8,961 nt of DNA from Elusimicrobiota bacterium (GTDB lineage Bacteria > CG03 > SLGR01 > PWQF01), in contig PWOI01000151.1 of NCBI GenBank assembly GCA_003557485.1, positions 1 to 8,961 on the forward strand, read 5' to 3'. Below the pieces are notes generated by a model. That model was given only the letters and a program-made list of their open reading frames with translations. It was not told the DNA's origin and made no database searches. Below are positions 1 through 6,794 of the stretch, piece after piece (the stretch's first letter is position 1; each line of letters begins with the position of its first letter). The translations under genes and the position numbers were made by a program.

Positions 1-710
1 TCTCAGCCGATAAGCCGGAAAGCGAAGCTCTGGATGAATTTATAGACAAATTTTATCCTCCCGAAAAAACCGGCGTTCCTGACGGTGTGGAAAAAGAAAA
101 GAAAAAGTTTTACCAGTACCCCCTGCTTATTACTGCCCTGATTCTTCTTTTTCTCTTTGCCGGCGCCGCTTATTTCACAAGGGCCGGCCGCAGGGTTCTT
201 GCTCCCGCAGACGAAGTTGGAGTTATGCGCGGCGACATACTTATAAGAACGGATCCGCCGGGAGCTTCTGTGAGTATAAGAGGTGTTGATGTTAATTACA
301 GCAGCCAGCGCACATCCCCTGCGGATTTTGTCTCTCTTGAGGGAGGAAATTACCGGGTGCTTGTGGAAATGGATGGCTACGAGGAATGCTCCCTTGATGT
401 TTATCTTGACTCGGGCCGCCAGGAAACCCGGAACATTGAGCTTACTCCCCACAGGCAGGTCCATATTTCTTTAGGCTCCTCAATAGGGTTTAATCCGTCC
501 GAAATAATCTATCTGGACGGGGAACCCCTGATATATTATGGCCGGCCTCTTACGGTAAGCAGGGGAGGGTTCTCCGGGAAACGCATTAATATACCCTCCG
601 GCTCCCGGCATACCATAAGAATTGCAGGAAGGGAAAAGGTCATCGGGACAGGCTCTGAAAATGAACCGGTCCGGATTACTATAGAAAACGGGCAGATAAA
701 AGTTGAATAA
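1..710 (+). CDS. Membrane-anchored PEGA-domain protein, C-terminal part (5' end outside window)
   Basis: The frame is open from the window edge (first whole codon at 3) to the TAA at 708-710, giving 235 visible residues. A GTG at 87 could start a shorter protein, but the 28 upstream codons are open and encode a plausible acidic segment, and I see no ribosome binding site there, so I read the gene as entering from the left. Layout of the visible part: an acidic then Lys-rich cytoplasmic stretch (residues 1-38), one transmembrane helix (about 40-58, rich in Leu/Ile/Phe), a short Arg-rich stretch, and a PEGA domain from about 78 to 145 with the typical TDPPGA turn (83-88) and a Gly-Tyr near the end of the unit. 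The rest (146-235) is beta-rich and may be a degenerate second unit. The extracytoplasmic PEGA part probably has a structural or cell-wall-associated role. The unseen N-terminus may carry another domain. The REC-TM-PEGA protein at the far end of the locus has the same TM-PEGA layout. Confidence 0.8.
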   Translation, partial: SADKPESEALDEFIDKFYPPEKTGVPDGVEKEKKKFYQYPLLITALILLFLFAGAAYFTRAGRRVLAPADEVGVMRGDILIRTDPPGASVSIRGVDVNYSSQRTSPADFVSLEGGNYRVLVEMDGYEECSLDVYLDSGRQETRNIELTPHRQVHISLGSSIGFNPSEIIYLDGEPLIYYGRPLTVSRGGFSGKRINIPSGSRHTIRIAGREKVIGTGSENEPVRITIENGQIKVE

Positions 711-754
711 ATCAAGATTTTCCGTTAGTATTCAAGAAGTAAGGTTAGTGTTTT

Positions 755-761
755 AAAGGAG
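755..761 (+). promoter_or_regulatory. Ribosome binding site that fixes the TTG start of pilB
   Basis: AAAGGAG lies 7 bases before TTG at 769. A TAA in the same frame at 754-756 leaves no earlier start, and no ATG or GTG precedes the conserved N-terminal domain, so the TTG is the best start. Confidence 0.75.
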
Positions 762-768
762 AACTGAT

Positions 769-2460
769 TTGGTACTGAACCCTTTTAAAAGAAAACTGGT
801 GGGTGATATTCTTGTCCACCGGGGCATTATCACGAAAGAACAGCTTGAAACTGCTCTTGAGCAGCAGGAAACTTCTGACGAGAAAGTTACCGAGATAATG
901 CTGCGCCTGGGTATGGTAAAAGAGAAAGATATACTTGAGGCGCTTGCTTTCCAGAAAGGCGTGGAATATATCCGCCTGCACGAAGTGGAAGCCGGTGAAG
1001 AACTGAAAAAACTTATTCCCGAGGATATGGCCCGCCGTTTCAATGCCGTTCCCGTCAGGAAAAGCGGCAATGCCGTGGTCTTTGCTATGACTAACCCCTC
1101 AGATGTCATAGCAATTGAGGAAATAGAAAAGTCTGCCGGAGTGAAAGTTACTCCCGCTATCGCTTCGCGGGACGATATTGAAAAGCATATTGAAAAGGTT
1201 TACGGCGGGTTTGCGGGGTTAAGCAACCTTACCGAATCAATAGATTTTGATACCGCATCGCCGGAGGACACCATCCCTGAAATAGAAGACGGGGAGTATG
1301 ACGCCGAAGATACGCCGATAGTCAAGTATGTCAGTTCTGTAATAGCCGAGGCTATTAAGAAAAATACGACTGATATACATATAGAACCTTTGCCTGAAAC
1401 TGTTCTTGTCCGCCTTCGGATAGACGGGCAGCTCAGGGAGTTCCCCGGACCCGCGAAAAAAGCTTATCCTGCTATTGCATCCAGGATAAAAATCCTTTCC
1501 GGGCTCGACATAGCCGAGCGCCGCCTTCCCCAGGACGGAAAAGTAGCTGTGGACTTTGAGGGTGTAAAGGTCAATATAAGGGTTTCCACGCTTCCTACCA
1601 TTTACGGGGAAAAAATAGTAATGAGGATTCTCCGCCAGTCCGGTCTTTCCCTTGACCTTGAGTCACTAGGATTTACGGAGAATGATTTGAAACTCTATAA
1701 GGACGCCCTTAACTCCCCGCTTGGAATGATACTTGTCACCGGCCCTACGGGAAGCGGCAAAACTACTACACTCTACTCGGGGCTTAATTATATAAATAAA
1801 CCGGAAAAAAATATAACCACGGTTGAGGACCCGGTTGAATACCAGCTTAAGAGGATAAACCAGGTCCAGGTGAAAAACGACATAAACCTGACTTTTGCCC
1901 GGTTTCTGCGCACTGTGCTTCGCCAGGACCCGGATGTTATAATGGTAGGGGAGATAAGGGACAGGGAAACAGCTGAAATCGCAGTCCAGGCGGCCCTTAC
2001 CGGGCACCTTGTTCTTTCCACTCTTCATACGAATGACGCTGTTTCGACCCTTACCAGGCTCAGGTATATGGGCATAGATTCATTTCTTGTCGCAGATGCG
2101 GTTAACCTGGTTATAGCCCAGAGACTGCTCAGAAAAATATGTCCCGATTGCAAGGAGGAAATAAAACTTGTAGAATCGGTTTTAAATCAGCTCAACCTGA
2201 AGCCGGATAAAAATACGGTTCTATACAAGGGGCAGGGCTGTGAGAAGTGTTTTGAGGCCGGCTACCTGGGAAGGACAGCCGTTTACGAAATGCTTCCGGT
2301 GACGGAGGGTATTAAAAAGTTGATTATTGAAAAGGTTCCGGAGGCGTCAATCAGGAAAGAGGCGGTAAAGCAGGGACTGGTGACGCTGAGGCAGGCAGCG
2401 GTTCAGAAAATGCTTGATGGCATAACAACGCTGGATGAGGTTCTGACGGTGACTTTCTGA
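769..2460 (+). CDS. pilB: Type IV pilus extension ATPase PilB (GspE/PilB family)
   Basis: Cytoplasmic hexameric secretion ATPase of 563 residues, the usual length for PilB/GspE, which would drive pilin polymerisation through the inner-membrane platform. An N-terminal MshEN/T2SSE_N-type domain covers about 1-150. After an acidic linker (about 155-180) comes the N2 and RecA-like core. The core contains Walker A GPTGSGKTT (325-333), a Walker B/Asp-box region with E395 in GEIRDRET, and the His box around H413 and H420 (LTGH, LSTLHTNDA). The zinc-binding tetracysteine of extension ATPases is present as CPDC (C458, C461) and CEKC (C491, C494), which argues for PilB/GspE and against the retraction ATPase PilT. 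The start is TTG at 769, supported by a good ribosome binding site. Context with pilM/N/O/Q favours PilB over type II secretion GspE. In the N-terminal domain the Arg expected at the first position of both c-di-GMP-binding motifs is missing (L10 and K39), so nucleotide sensing is doubtful. Confidence 0.95.
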   Translation: MVLNPFKRKLVGDILVHRGIITKEQLETALEQQETSDEKVTEIMLRLGMVKEKDILEALAFQKGVEYIRLHEVEAGEELKKLIPEDMARRFNAVPVRKSGNAVVFAMTNPSDVIAIEEIEKSAGVKVTPAIASRDDIEKHIEKVYGGFAGLSNLTESIDFDTASPEDTIPEIEDGEYDAEDTPIVKYVSSVIAEAIKKNTTDIHIEPLPETVLVRLRIDGQLREFPGPAKKAYPAIASRIKILSGLDIAERRLPQDGKVAVDFEGVKVNIRVSTLPTIYGEKIVMRILRQSGLSLDLESLGFTENDLKLYKDALNSPLGMILVTGPTGSGKTTTLYSGLNYINKPEKNITTVEDPVEYQLKRINQVQVKNDINLTFARFLRTVLRQDPDVIMVGEIRDRETAEIAVQAALTGHLVLSTLHTNDAVSTLTRLRYMGIDSFLVADAVNLVIAQRLLRKICPDCKEEIKLVESVLNQLNLKPDKNTVLYKGQGCEKCFEAGYLGRTAVYEMLPVTEGIKKLIIEKVPEASIRKEAVKQGLVTLRQAAVQKMLDGITTLDEVLTVTF

Positions 2461-2505
2461 ACCGGAGATGCAGGAAAAGGGTTTAAAGGGAAGTAAAGGT
2501 AACAG

Positions 2506-2513
2506 AAGGAGGT
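2506..2513 (+). promoter_or_regulatory. Strong Shine-Dalgarno of the pilin gene
   Basis: AAGGAGGT, a full-length match to the anti-Shine-Dalgarno, ends 6 bases before the ATG at 2520. It is the best ribosome binding site in the window, which fits the need for far more pilin than assembly proteins. It lies in a purine-rich 59-base spacer (48 of 59 A or G, by hand count) with few C residues, so little secondary structure is expected. Confidence 0.8.
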
Positions 2514-2519
2514 AAGAAG

Positions 2520-3005
2520 ATGAAGATTGACAGAAGGAAAAACGGAGGTTTCACACTGGTGGAACTTATCGTTGTGATGGTGATTGTAGGGATACTTGCA
2601 ATCATATCGGTGCCTATGTATACGAATTATGTTACAAGGGCACGGTCTCAAGAGGGGGTGGCTCTAGCTGGAGCTGTTCTTCAAGCAGTACGGTTGCATG
2701 GTGTTGAACATGGAAATTATAATAACCTTGATCCTACTAGACTTGGAATAAATCCCCAAACAAATAAGTTTTTTAGGAATTTTGGCATTAATAGTCCAGA
2801 TACTGCTAATTCTAATATACATGGTGTTGTTTTAGGTTCAGGAGCTATGGATGGAATTAATGTGTATTTTATCCACAGAATACAATCGAATGAAGAAGCT
2901 CGTATATCAGTGTGGGATTCCAATAACAATGAATTAGTTTCAGGAGAACATGCGCCTTCCGCTGGCCAGTTAGCACAACCTGGATATAGTTATTTCGATG
3001 AATAA
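2520..3005 (+). CDS. Type IV prepilin (PilA/PilE-like)
   Basis: Precursor of 161 residues with a short basic class III leader (residues 1-10, ending Gly-Gly) and the prepilin peptidase site G10/F11, followed by FTLVELIVVM. Glu15 is the conserved Glu5 of the mature protein. The hydrophobic N-terminal helix spans about 11-35 and continues as an amphipathic helix to about 60. The mature protein is about 151 residues and has no cysteine, so the disulfide-bounded D-region of Neisseria/Pseudomonas pilins is absent. I see no GspG-type calcium-site motif. It sits between pilB and pilM and is separated from pilM only by its own TAA. Whether it is the major or a minor pilin cannot be told, although the strong ribosome binding site favours major. 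The 5' third matches the locus in composition, but 2701-2940 falls to about 32% GC, against about 60% in the first part of pilM. Confidence 0.93.
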   Translation: MKIDRRKNGGFTLVELIVVMVIVGILAIISVPMYTNYVTRARSQEGVALAGAVLQAVRLHGVEHGNYNNLDPTRLGINPQTNKFFRNFGINSPDTANSNIHGVVLGSGAMDGINVYFIHRIQSNEEARISVWDSNNNELVSGEHAPSAGQLAQPGYSYFDE

Positions 3006-3998
3006 ATGCTCGGAATTGACATAGGAACAAAATATGTAAAAGCCTGCCAGGTTGATATGCGGGGCGGGGTTTTGCGTGATGTGCAGGTTGCATTGCAGGA
3101 GCTTCCCGGGGGGAATGATTCATTCTCTCCGGCAGCTGCCCGCGTTGCGCTTGAGAAACTGCTTGCCGGAGGGAAGTTCAGCTCCCGGCGGGCTGTTATG
3201 TCAATAGGAGGTCCGGGAACTGTAGTCAGGATTACTGATTTTCCGGTTATGCCGGCTGACGAAATACGGAGCAGCGTCAGGTTCAACGCCGAAAAGTACA
3301 TATATACCAGCCTGGAAGGAATGGATGTTGACACCTGTGTCCTTTCCAGGTCCGAAGAGAAACTTCGTGTGCTTGTGGCCGCCGCTCCCTCGGAAGCCGT
3401 AGATATGCGTGCCGGTATCGTTCATGAAGCGGGCTGTTTTGCTGAGATTGCGGATGTTGACGCTGTCGCTCTGGTGAACTGTTTTCTGAAGTTGAATTCC
3501 GGCGCATTTGCGGAAGACGGAGTAATCCTTGTTGACATAGGGCATACTTCTTCCGAGATTGTAGTATTGGAGAAGGGGGAGTTCTGTTTTGCCGGAAGCG
3601 CAAAGTTCGGGGGCAGCGCGGTGACAGCCGAAATTGTCTCCGAACTTGGAATTGAGCGTGATGAGGCCGAAAAACTAAAAAAAAATCCTGACTTATGGAA
3701 TAATGCCGGCCTGAAAATGGCAAACATACTGCGCAGAAGTTCCCCTGACCTTATTGAAAACCTGCATCGCACGATCGAGTACTGCCGCAGCAATAAGCTG
3801 GTTAAAAACATAAGCGCAATATATGTTACAGGAGGTTCCGCTATGCTTGACGGTATCTGTCCGGTGGTATCTAAAGTTCTGGGGTTAGGTGTTGAGGTCT
3901 GGAACCCTTTTGACAACCTTGATTTTGCAGGAGACAGGAGCAGCGGGCCTATGCTGGCAGTAGCACTGGGCCTTGCTTTACGCAGCAGCAATGATTGA
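3006..3998 (+). CDS. pilM: Type IV pilus inner-membrane assembly protein PilM
   Basis: Cytoplasmic actin-like ATPase-fold protein of 330 residues (family usually about 350) that binds the cytoplasmic N-terminus of PilN. Visible motifs are the phosphate-1 loop GIDIGTKYVK near the N-terminus (residues 3-12), the phosphate-2 loop VDIGHTSSE (176-184), and the adenosine-binding YVTGGSAMLDG (273-283). The first part resembles the SHS2/PilM family. The ATG follows the pilin TAA with no gap and in the same frame. No Shine-Dalgarno is visible in the 25 bases before it, so initiation probably depends on ribosomes finishing the pilin. The 3' end overlaps pilN by 8 bases. Confidence 0.93.
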   Translation: MLGIDIGTKYVKACQVDMRGGVLRDVQVALQELPGGNDSFSPAAARVALEKLLAGGKFSSRRAVMSIGGPGTVVRITDFPVMPADEIRSSVRFNAEKYIYTSLEGMDVDTCVLSRSEEKLRVLVAAAPSEAVDMRAGIVHEAGCFAEIADVDAVALVNCFLKLNSGAFAEDGVILVDIGHTSSEIVVLEKGEFCFAGSAKFGGSAVTAEIVSELGIERDEAEKLKKNPDLWNNAGLKMANILRRSSPDLIENLHRTIEYCRSNKLVKNISAIYVTGGSAMLDGICPVVSKVLGLGVEVWNPFDNLDFAGDRSSGPMLAVALGLALRSSND

Positions 3999-4623
3999 AA
4001 TAAACCTTATAAGAGACAGGGCGCTTACAAAGAAGATTGAGGATGGGTATATGCGTATTATAAAGATTGCCGCTATATCTGCGGGTGCTGTTATTTTGAT
4101 TTTAATCTCTTTCTATATCGCCCTGAGTGCAAGGATAAATAATTATGTTCATGAAGAAGAACAGGTGAGATCGGAAATAACCAGGCTGGTCAGGCGTTAC
4201 GCTATAGATGAGTGGCTTCGCTCCTGGTCCTACCTTGACAGCAGGGCAGGTTCTATAAAAGCTGTCGTTGAAGACAGGGTTAAGTATGCGCCGCGGATGG
4301 CTCTTATTGAAAACCTTCTTCCTGAAGGGATGCACCTCAGAAGCTTAGTCCTTGATTACGGGGCTGAAAGAATGTCTGCCGATTTGCTTGCGCTTCCCGG
4401 TTCCGAGGTGTCCGAAAAAGTAGAGTTATATGTCAAAGAGTTAGTTGAAGGCGGCGTACTGCCTTCCCATTCCGTAACAGACATAAGAAGAACCGGAATG
4501 ACGAGGGTTGAAGAAGAGAACCTTCTGGTCTTTACGATAAGCGCTGATTTTAAACAGTCGGATGGTTTCTTGGATTATGAAGACACCGATGGGCTTTACG
4601 TTGAGGACGACTGGGATGAATAA
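3991..4623 (+). CDS. pilN: Type IV pilus alignment protein PilN
   Basis: Bitopic inner-membrane protein of 210 residues. The N-terminus MIEINLI matches the short conserved PilN motif that inserts into PilM, which is why I take ATG 3991 and not the in-frame TTG at 3973. A transmembrane helix spans about 23-47. It is followed by a charged, probably coiled-coil segment (about 48-75) and a ferredoxin-like region (about 105-185) that would pair with PilO. The C-terminal 20 residues (191-210) are strongly acidic, with several Asp/Glu and aromatic residues, which is not a standard PilN feature. The start overlaps the pilM stop (ATGATTGA) without a visible Shine-Dalgarno, and the end overlaps the next gene (ATGAATAA), consistent with translational coupling and fixed stoichiometry. 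Confidence 0.88.
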   Translation: MIEINLIRDRALTKKIEDGYMRIIKIAAISAGAVILILISFYIALSARINNYVHEEEQVRSEITRLVRRYAIDEWLRSWSYLDSRAGSIKAVVEDRVKYAPRMALIENLLPEGMHLRSLVLDYGAERMSADLLALPGSEVSEKVELYVKELVEGGVLPSHSVTDIRRTGMTRVEEENLLVFTISADFKQSDGFLDYEDTDGLYVEDDWDE

Positions 4624-5563
4624 GCAGCAGTATATTAATTCTTTTAAGCAAAAGGCTTTTTTAGGAGGGGGAGTATTTCTCCTTCTGGTTCTTATTGTGG
4701 TCCTGTTTCTTATACGCCCCGCGGTCCATAAGGTCTCTGATTCTCAAACCCGGCTCAACAGGGCGCGCAGGCAATTCAGTGAATTGAATGCAGCGGTTGG
4801 AGATTTGCTTGAATACAGGGAAAAACAGCAGGAAGTGGAAGGCGTCCTTGAAAGCTTCTCTGGATACATAGTGGCCACTGCGACCGGTCCTGTTCCGGAA
4901 GAAAAGTTTCAGGGCGCCCTGCGGGAAATGAGCCCTGTAAGTTTTGGGGGGTTTGGCAGGGGGGAAACAGCATATGCTCCGGCAGGATACAAAAAACAGC
5001 TATGGGAGCTGAGCCTGAGTTCTTCTTACAATGATCTTTTTGATTTTATAAAAGAAATAGAAACCTATGAGAAGTTTGTGGGTGTAACCCGCCTTGAGAT
5101 AAAAAGCGGGGAATTTGAAAACACACATAAAGTACTGCTTACATTATACTCAATTCTGGATGAAATTTCCGAAACACTACCTACCGAATTTGATGATGAT
5201 TATGTACAGCTTCTGGAACTTTCCGAATCGGTAATCGAGACAGTCGAGGGACTTATGCTGTCTTTCGGAGTTGATTCTGATGCTGATACTTTAGAGGTTG
5301 ATCGTGACCCCTTCTATTTTAAAAATACTCTTTTCATAGAAGAGGCTCCTGAAACTCCGGAAGCGCCACCTGCACCGCCTCCGTCTCCGCCCCGTCTTAT
5401 TCTGGGCGGAATTGTATGGGATGATCAGGATACTGTAGCTGTAATAAACGGGGAAATCTTCCGGGAAGGAGAGAGTGTAAGGGGCGCTAGAGTTGAAAGA
5501 ATAGAAAGAAACTATGTTCTGCTTCAGTGGCGGGGAAGGTTTATAAGGCTGGAAATAGATTAA
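4616..5563 (+). CDS. pilO: PilO-type alignment protein with a C-terminal PilP/GspC-like domain (PilO-PilP fusion)
   Basis: Protein of 315 residues, clearly longer than a usual PilO (about 200). I chose ATG 4616, which has GAGGA 8 bases upstream and starts just before a normal PilO N-terminus; the frame extends further upstream only inside pilN. The PilO part has a transmembrane helix (about 16-34), a coiled coil (about 40-80) and a ferredoxin-like domain (about 95-182). An acidic segment follows (183-228), then RDPF (230-233), a tetrapeptide typical of PilP proteins, then a Pro/Glu-rich linker (242-259). The last 56 residues (260-315) form a small beta-domain: ILGGIVW, then AVINGEIFREGE, then a hydrophobic strand and a terminal basic strand. 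This is the pattern of the PilP/GspC homology region, which contacts the secretin N0 domain. I infer that one polypeptide does the work of PilO and PilP. No separate PilP lipoprotein is seen between here and pilQ. Confidence 0.87.
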   Translation: MNKQQYINSFKQKAFLGGGVFLLLVLIVVLFLIRPAVHKVSDSQTRLNRARRQFSELNAAVGDLLEYREKQQEVEGVLESFSGYIVATATGPVPEEKFQGALREMSPVSFGGFGRGETAYAPAGYKKQLWELSLSSSYNDLFDFIKEIETYEKFVGVTRLEIKSGEFENTHKVLLTLYSILDEISETLPTEFDDDYVQLLELSESVIETVEGLMLSFGVDSDADTLEVDRDPFYFKNTLFIEEAPETPEAPPAPPPSPPRLILGGIVWDDQDTVAVINGEIFREGESVRGARVERIERNYVLLQWRGRFIRLEID

Positions 5564-5579
5564 GCGGCAGGGTGAATAT

Positions 5580-5585
5580 AAGGAG
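5580..5585 (+). promoter_or_regulatory. Ribosome binding site of pilQ
   Basis: AAGGAG ends 7 bases before ATG 5593 in the 29-base gap after pilO, so pilQ translation can start independently of pilO. Confidence 0.7.
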
Positions 5586-5592
5586 ATAAGGT

Positions 5593-6783
5593 ATGATTAA
5601 AAAGAAGCTTGTGGCGGCGGCGGCGCTGGTAATGCTGCTGGCTGTTTCCGGAATAGCAGCGGAGCGGAGGATTTCTCTTGATTTCCAGGGGGTTCCTCTC
5701 AGGACTGTACTGAGAATACTGGGAAACAGAACAGACAAGAAACTTGTTACGGATTCCGAATTAGCCGGAAAAAACATTGTGTTAACCCTGGACGATGTCA
5801 CTCCCAATGAAGCTATAGATACTCTTGTTCACGCATACGGGCTTTATTATGTAAGGCAACCCGGAACAGATATTTATATTATAAGGGACAGAACCGAAAG
5901 GGCCCCTATAACAGTTTCCCATGTTATTAACCTAAGCCATTCGGATGCTTCTTTAATGGTAAGAACGCTTGAGCCCAACTTGAGCCCCGGCGGAAACATC
6001 GTAGCTGACCAGCGGACAAACTCTATAATAATAAACGATATTGCCGAAAACATACATAAGATAGAGGACCTGGTCAGGAAATTAGATTATCCGACACCTC
6101 AGGTAATGATTGAATCCAGGATAATCGAGACTAATATTACTGACGGGTTCCGCATCGGAATGGACCTTACTGACTTCACTAAAGTTGACGGCCCTGATTT
6201 CCCGGTTTACAACCAGGTGTTTTCACCGGGTGTCGGAGGGGTTACATTAAAGACAACACTGCTGGAAAGCGGCTATAACATAGATTCCCTCATTGAGGCA
6301 ATACAGACTAAAACAGAGGCGCGGCTTCTCAATAACCCCAAGGTTCTCGTCCTCAGCAATGAGACAGCATCTATAAATGTTCTTGAGGAGGTTCCATACC
6401 GCGAGGTACAACGCGTTACAGACGAGGGAACCACTGTAGAGGGAATATCTTTCAAGGAGATGGGGGTAAGTATTGAGGTGACTCCTTATGTGAACAGGGA
6501 CGGGACCATTATTATGAGAGTTGAGCCTTCACACAGCTTTCAGACCGGTGTAATGGATAATGTTCCGGTTATAAAAGACAGCAGAGCCAGAACCGCTCTC
6601 AGGATAAGCGACGGTCAGACTGTTGTAATCGGCGGGCTGATAAGAGAGAGCGATTCTCTATCGGAAGAAAAAGTTCCTTTGCTTGGCGATATACCGATTT
6701 TGGGATATTTCTTTAAAAGTACAAGCCGCGATAAGGTAAGGAGCGAACTTACCATATTTATAACTGCGAGGATAGTTGACTAA
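5593..6783 (+). CDS. pilQ: Type IV pilus secretin PilQ (compact form)
   Basis: Outer-membrane secretin of 396 residues forming the gate for the pilus. A Sec signal peptide covers about 1-23 (three Lys, a hydrophobic core, then an Ala-rich cleavage region). An N0/STN domain follows (about 26-99, starting ISLDFQGVPLRTVL). Next is an N1 secretin_N domain (about 106-166, with DQRTNSIIINDI), then the secretin beta-barrel domain (about 168-396). The barrel domain opens at PQVMIESRIIET and ends with the family signature VPLLGDIPILGYFF (361-374) and a SELTIFITARIV final strand. Proteobacterial PilQ is usually about 700 residues because of N-terminal AMIN domains that bind peptidoglycan. These are absent, so only one N0, one N1 and the barrel remain. 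I see no C-terminal pilotin-binding extension and no lipobox. The N0 domain would be the docking site for the PilP-like domain encoded just upstream. Confidence 0.93.
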   Translation: MIKKKLVAAAALVMLLAVSGIAAERRISLDFQGVPLRTVLRILGNRTDKKLVTDSELAGKNIVLTLDDVTPNEAIDTLVHAYGLYYVRQPGTDIYIIRDRTERAPITVSHVINLSHSDASLMVRTLEPNLSPGGNIVADQRTNSIIINDIAENIHKIEDLVRKLDYPTPQVMIESRIIETNITDGFRIGMDLTDFTKVDGPDFPVYNQVFSPGVGGVTLKTTLLESGYNIDSLIEAIQTKTEARLLNNPKVLVLSNETASINVLEEVPYREVQRVTDEGTTVEGISFKEMGVSIEVTPYVNRDGTIIMRVEPSHSFQTGVMDNVPVIKDSRARTALRISDGQTVVIGGLIRESDSLSEEKVPLLGDIPILGYFFKSTSRDKVRSELTIFITARIVD

Positions 6784-6794
6784 AAACCTTCGCA

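Noticed and set aside
87-710. GTG at 87 as the start of the left PEGA protein
   Set aside because: The frame is open to the window edge and encodes a plausible cytoplasmic segment, and no ribosome binding site precedes the GTG. The gene most likely starts outside the window, although this cannot be excluded.
703-731. Possible sigma70-type promoter before pilB (TTGAAT, 17-base spacer, TAGTAT)
   Set aside because: Only 4 of 6 matches in each box, partly inside the upstream coding region. Such matches are common by chance in a moderately AT-rich sequence.
711-768. Terminator between the left PEGA gene and pilB
   Set aside because: No stem with a following T-run is visible in the gap, so read-through into pilB is likely.
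769-2460. Type II secretion GspE as the identity of the ATPase
   Set aside because: Motifs alone do not separate GspE from PilB, but the neighbours are pilM/N/O/Q and not gspF-M, and no GspG-type pseudopilin motif is seen.
3973-3990. Upstream TTG start for pilN
   Set aside because: It would add six residues before the conserved MIEINLI N-terminus and has no ribosome binding site.
3422-3991. Open frames on the minus strand across pilM
   Set aside because: They are antisense to a clearly recognised gene, show no family motifs, and arise from codon bias on the + strand.
4562-4615. Upstream ATG for pilO
   Set aside because: It would overlap pilN by more than 60 bases and add an 18-residue non-conserved extension. 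ATG 4616 has a ribosome binding site and fits the family.
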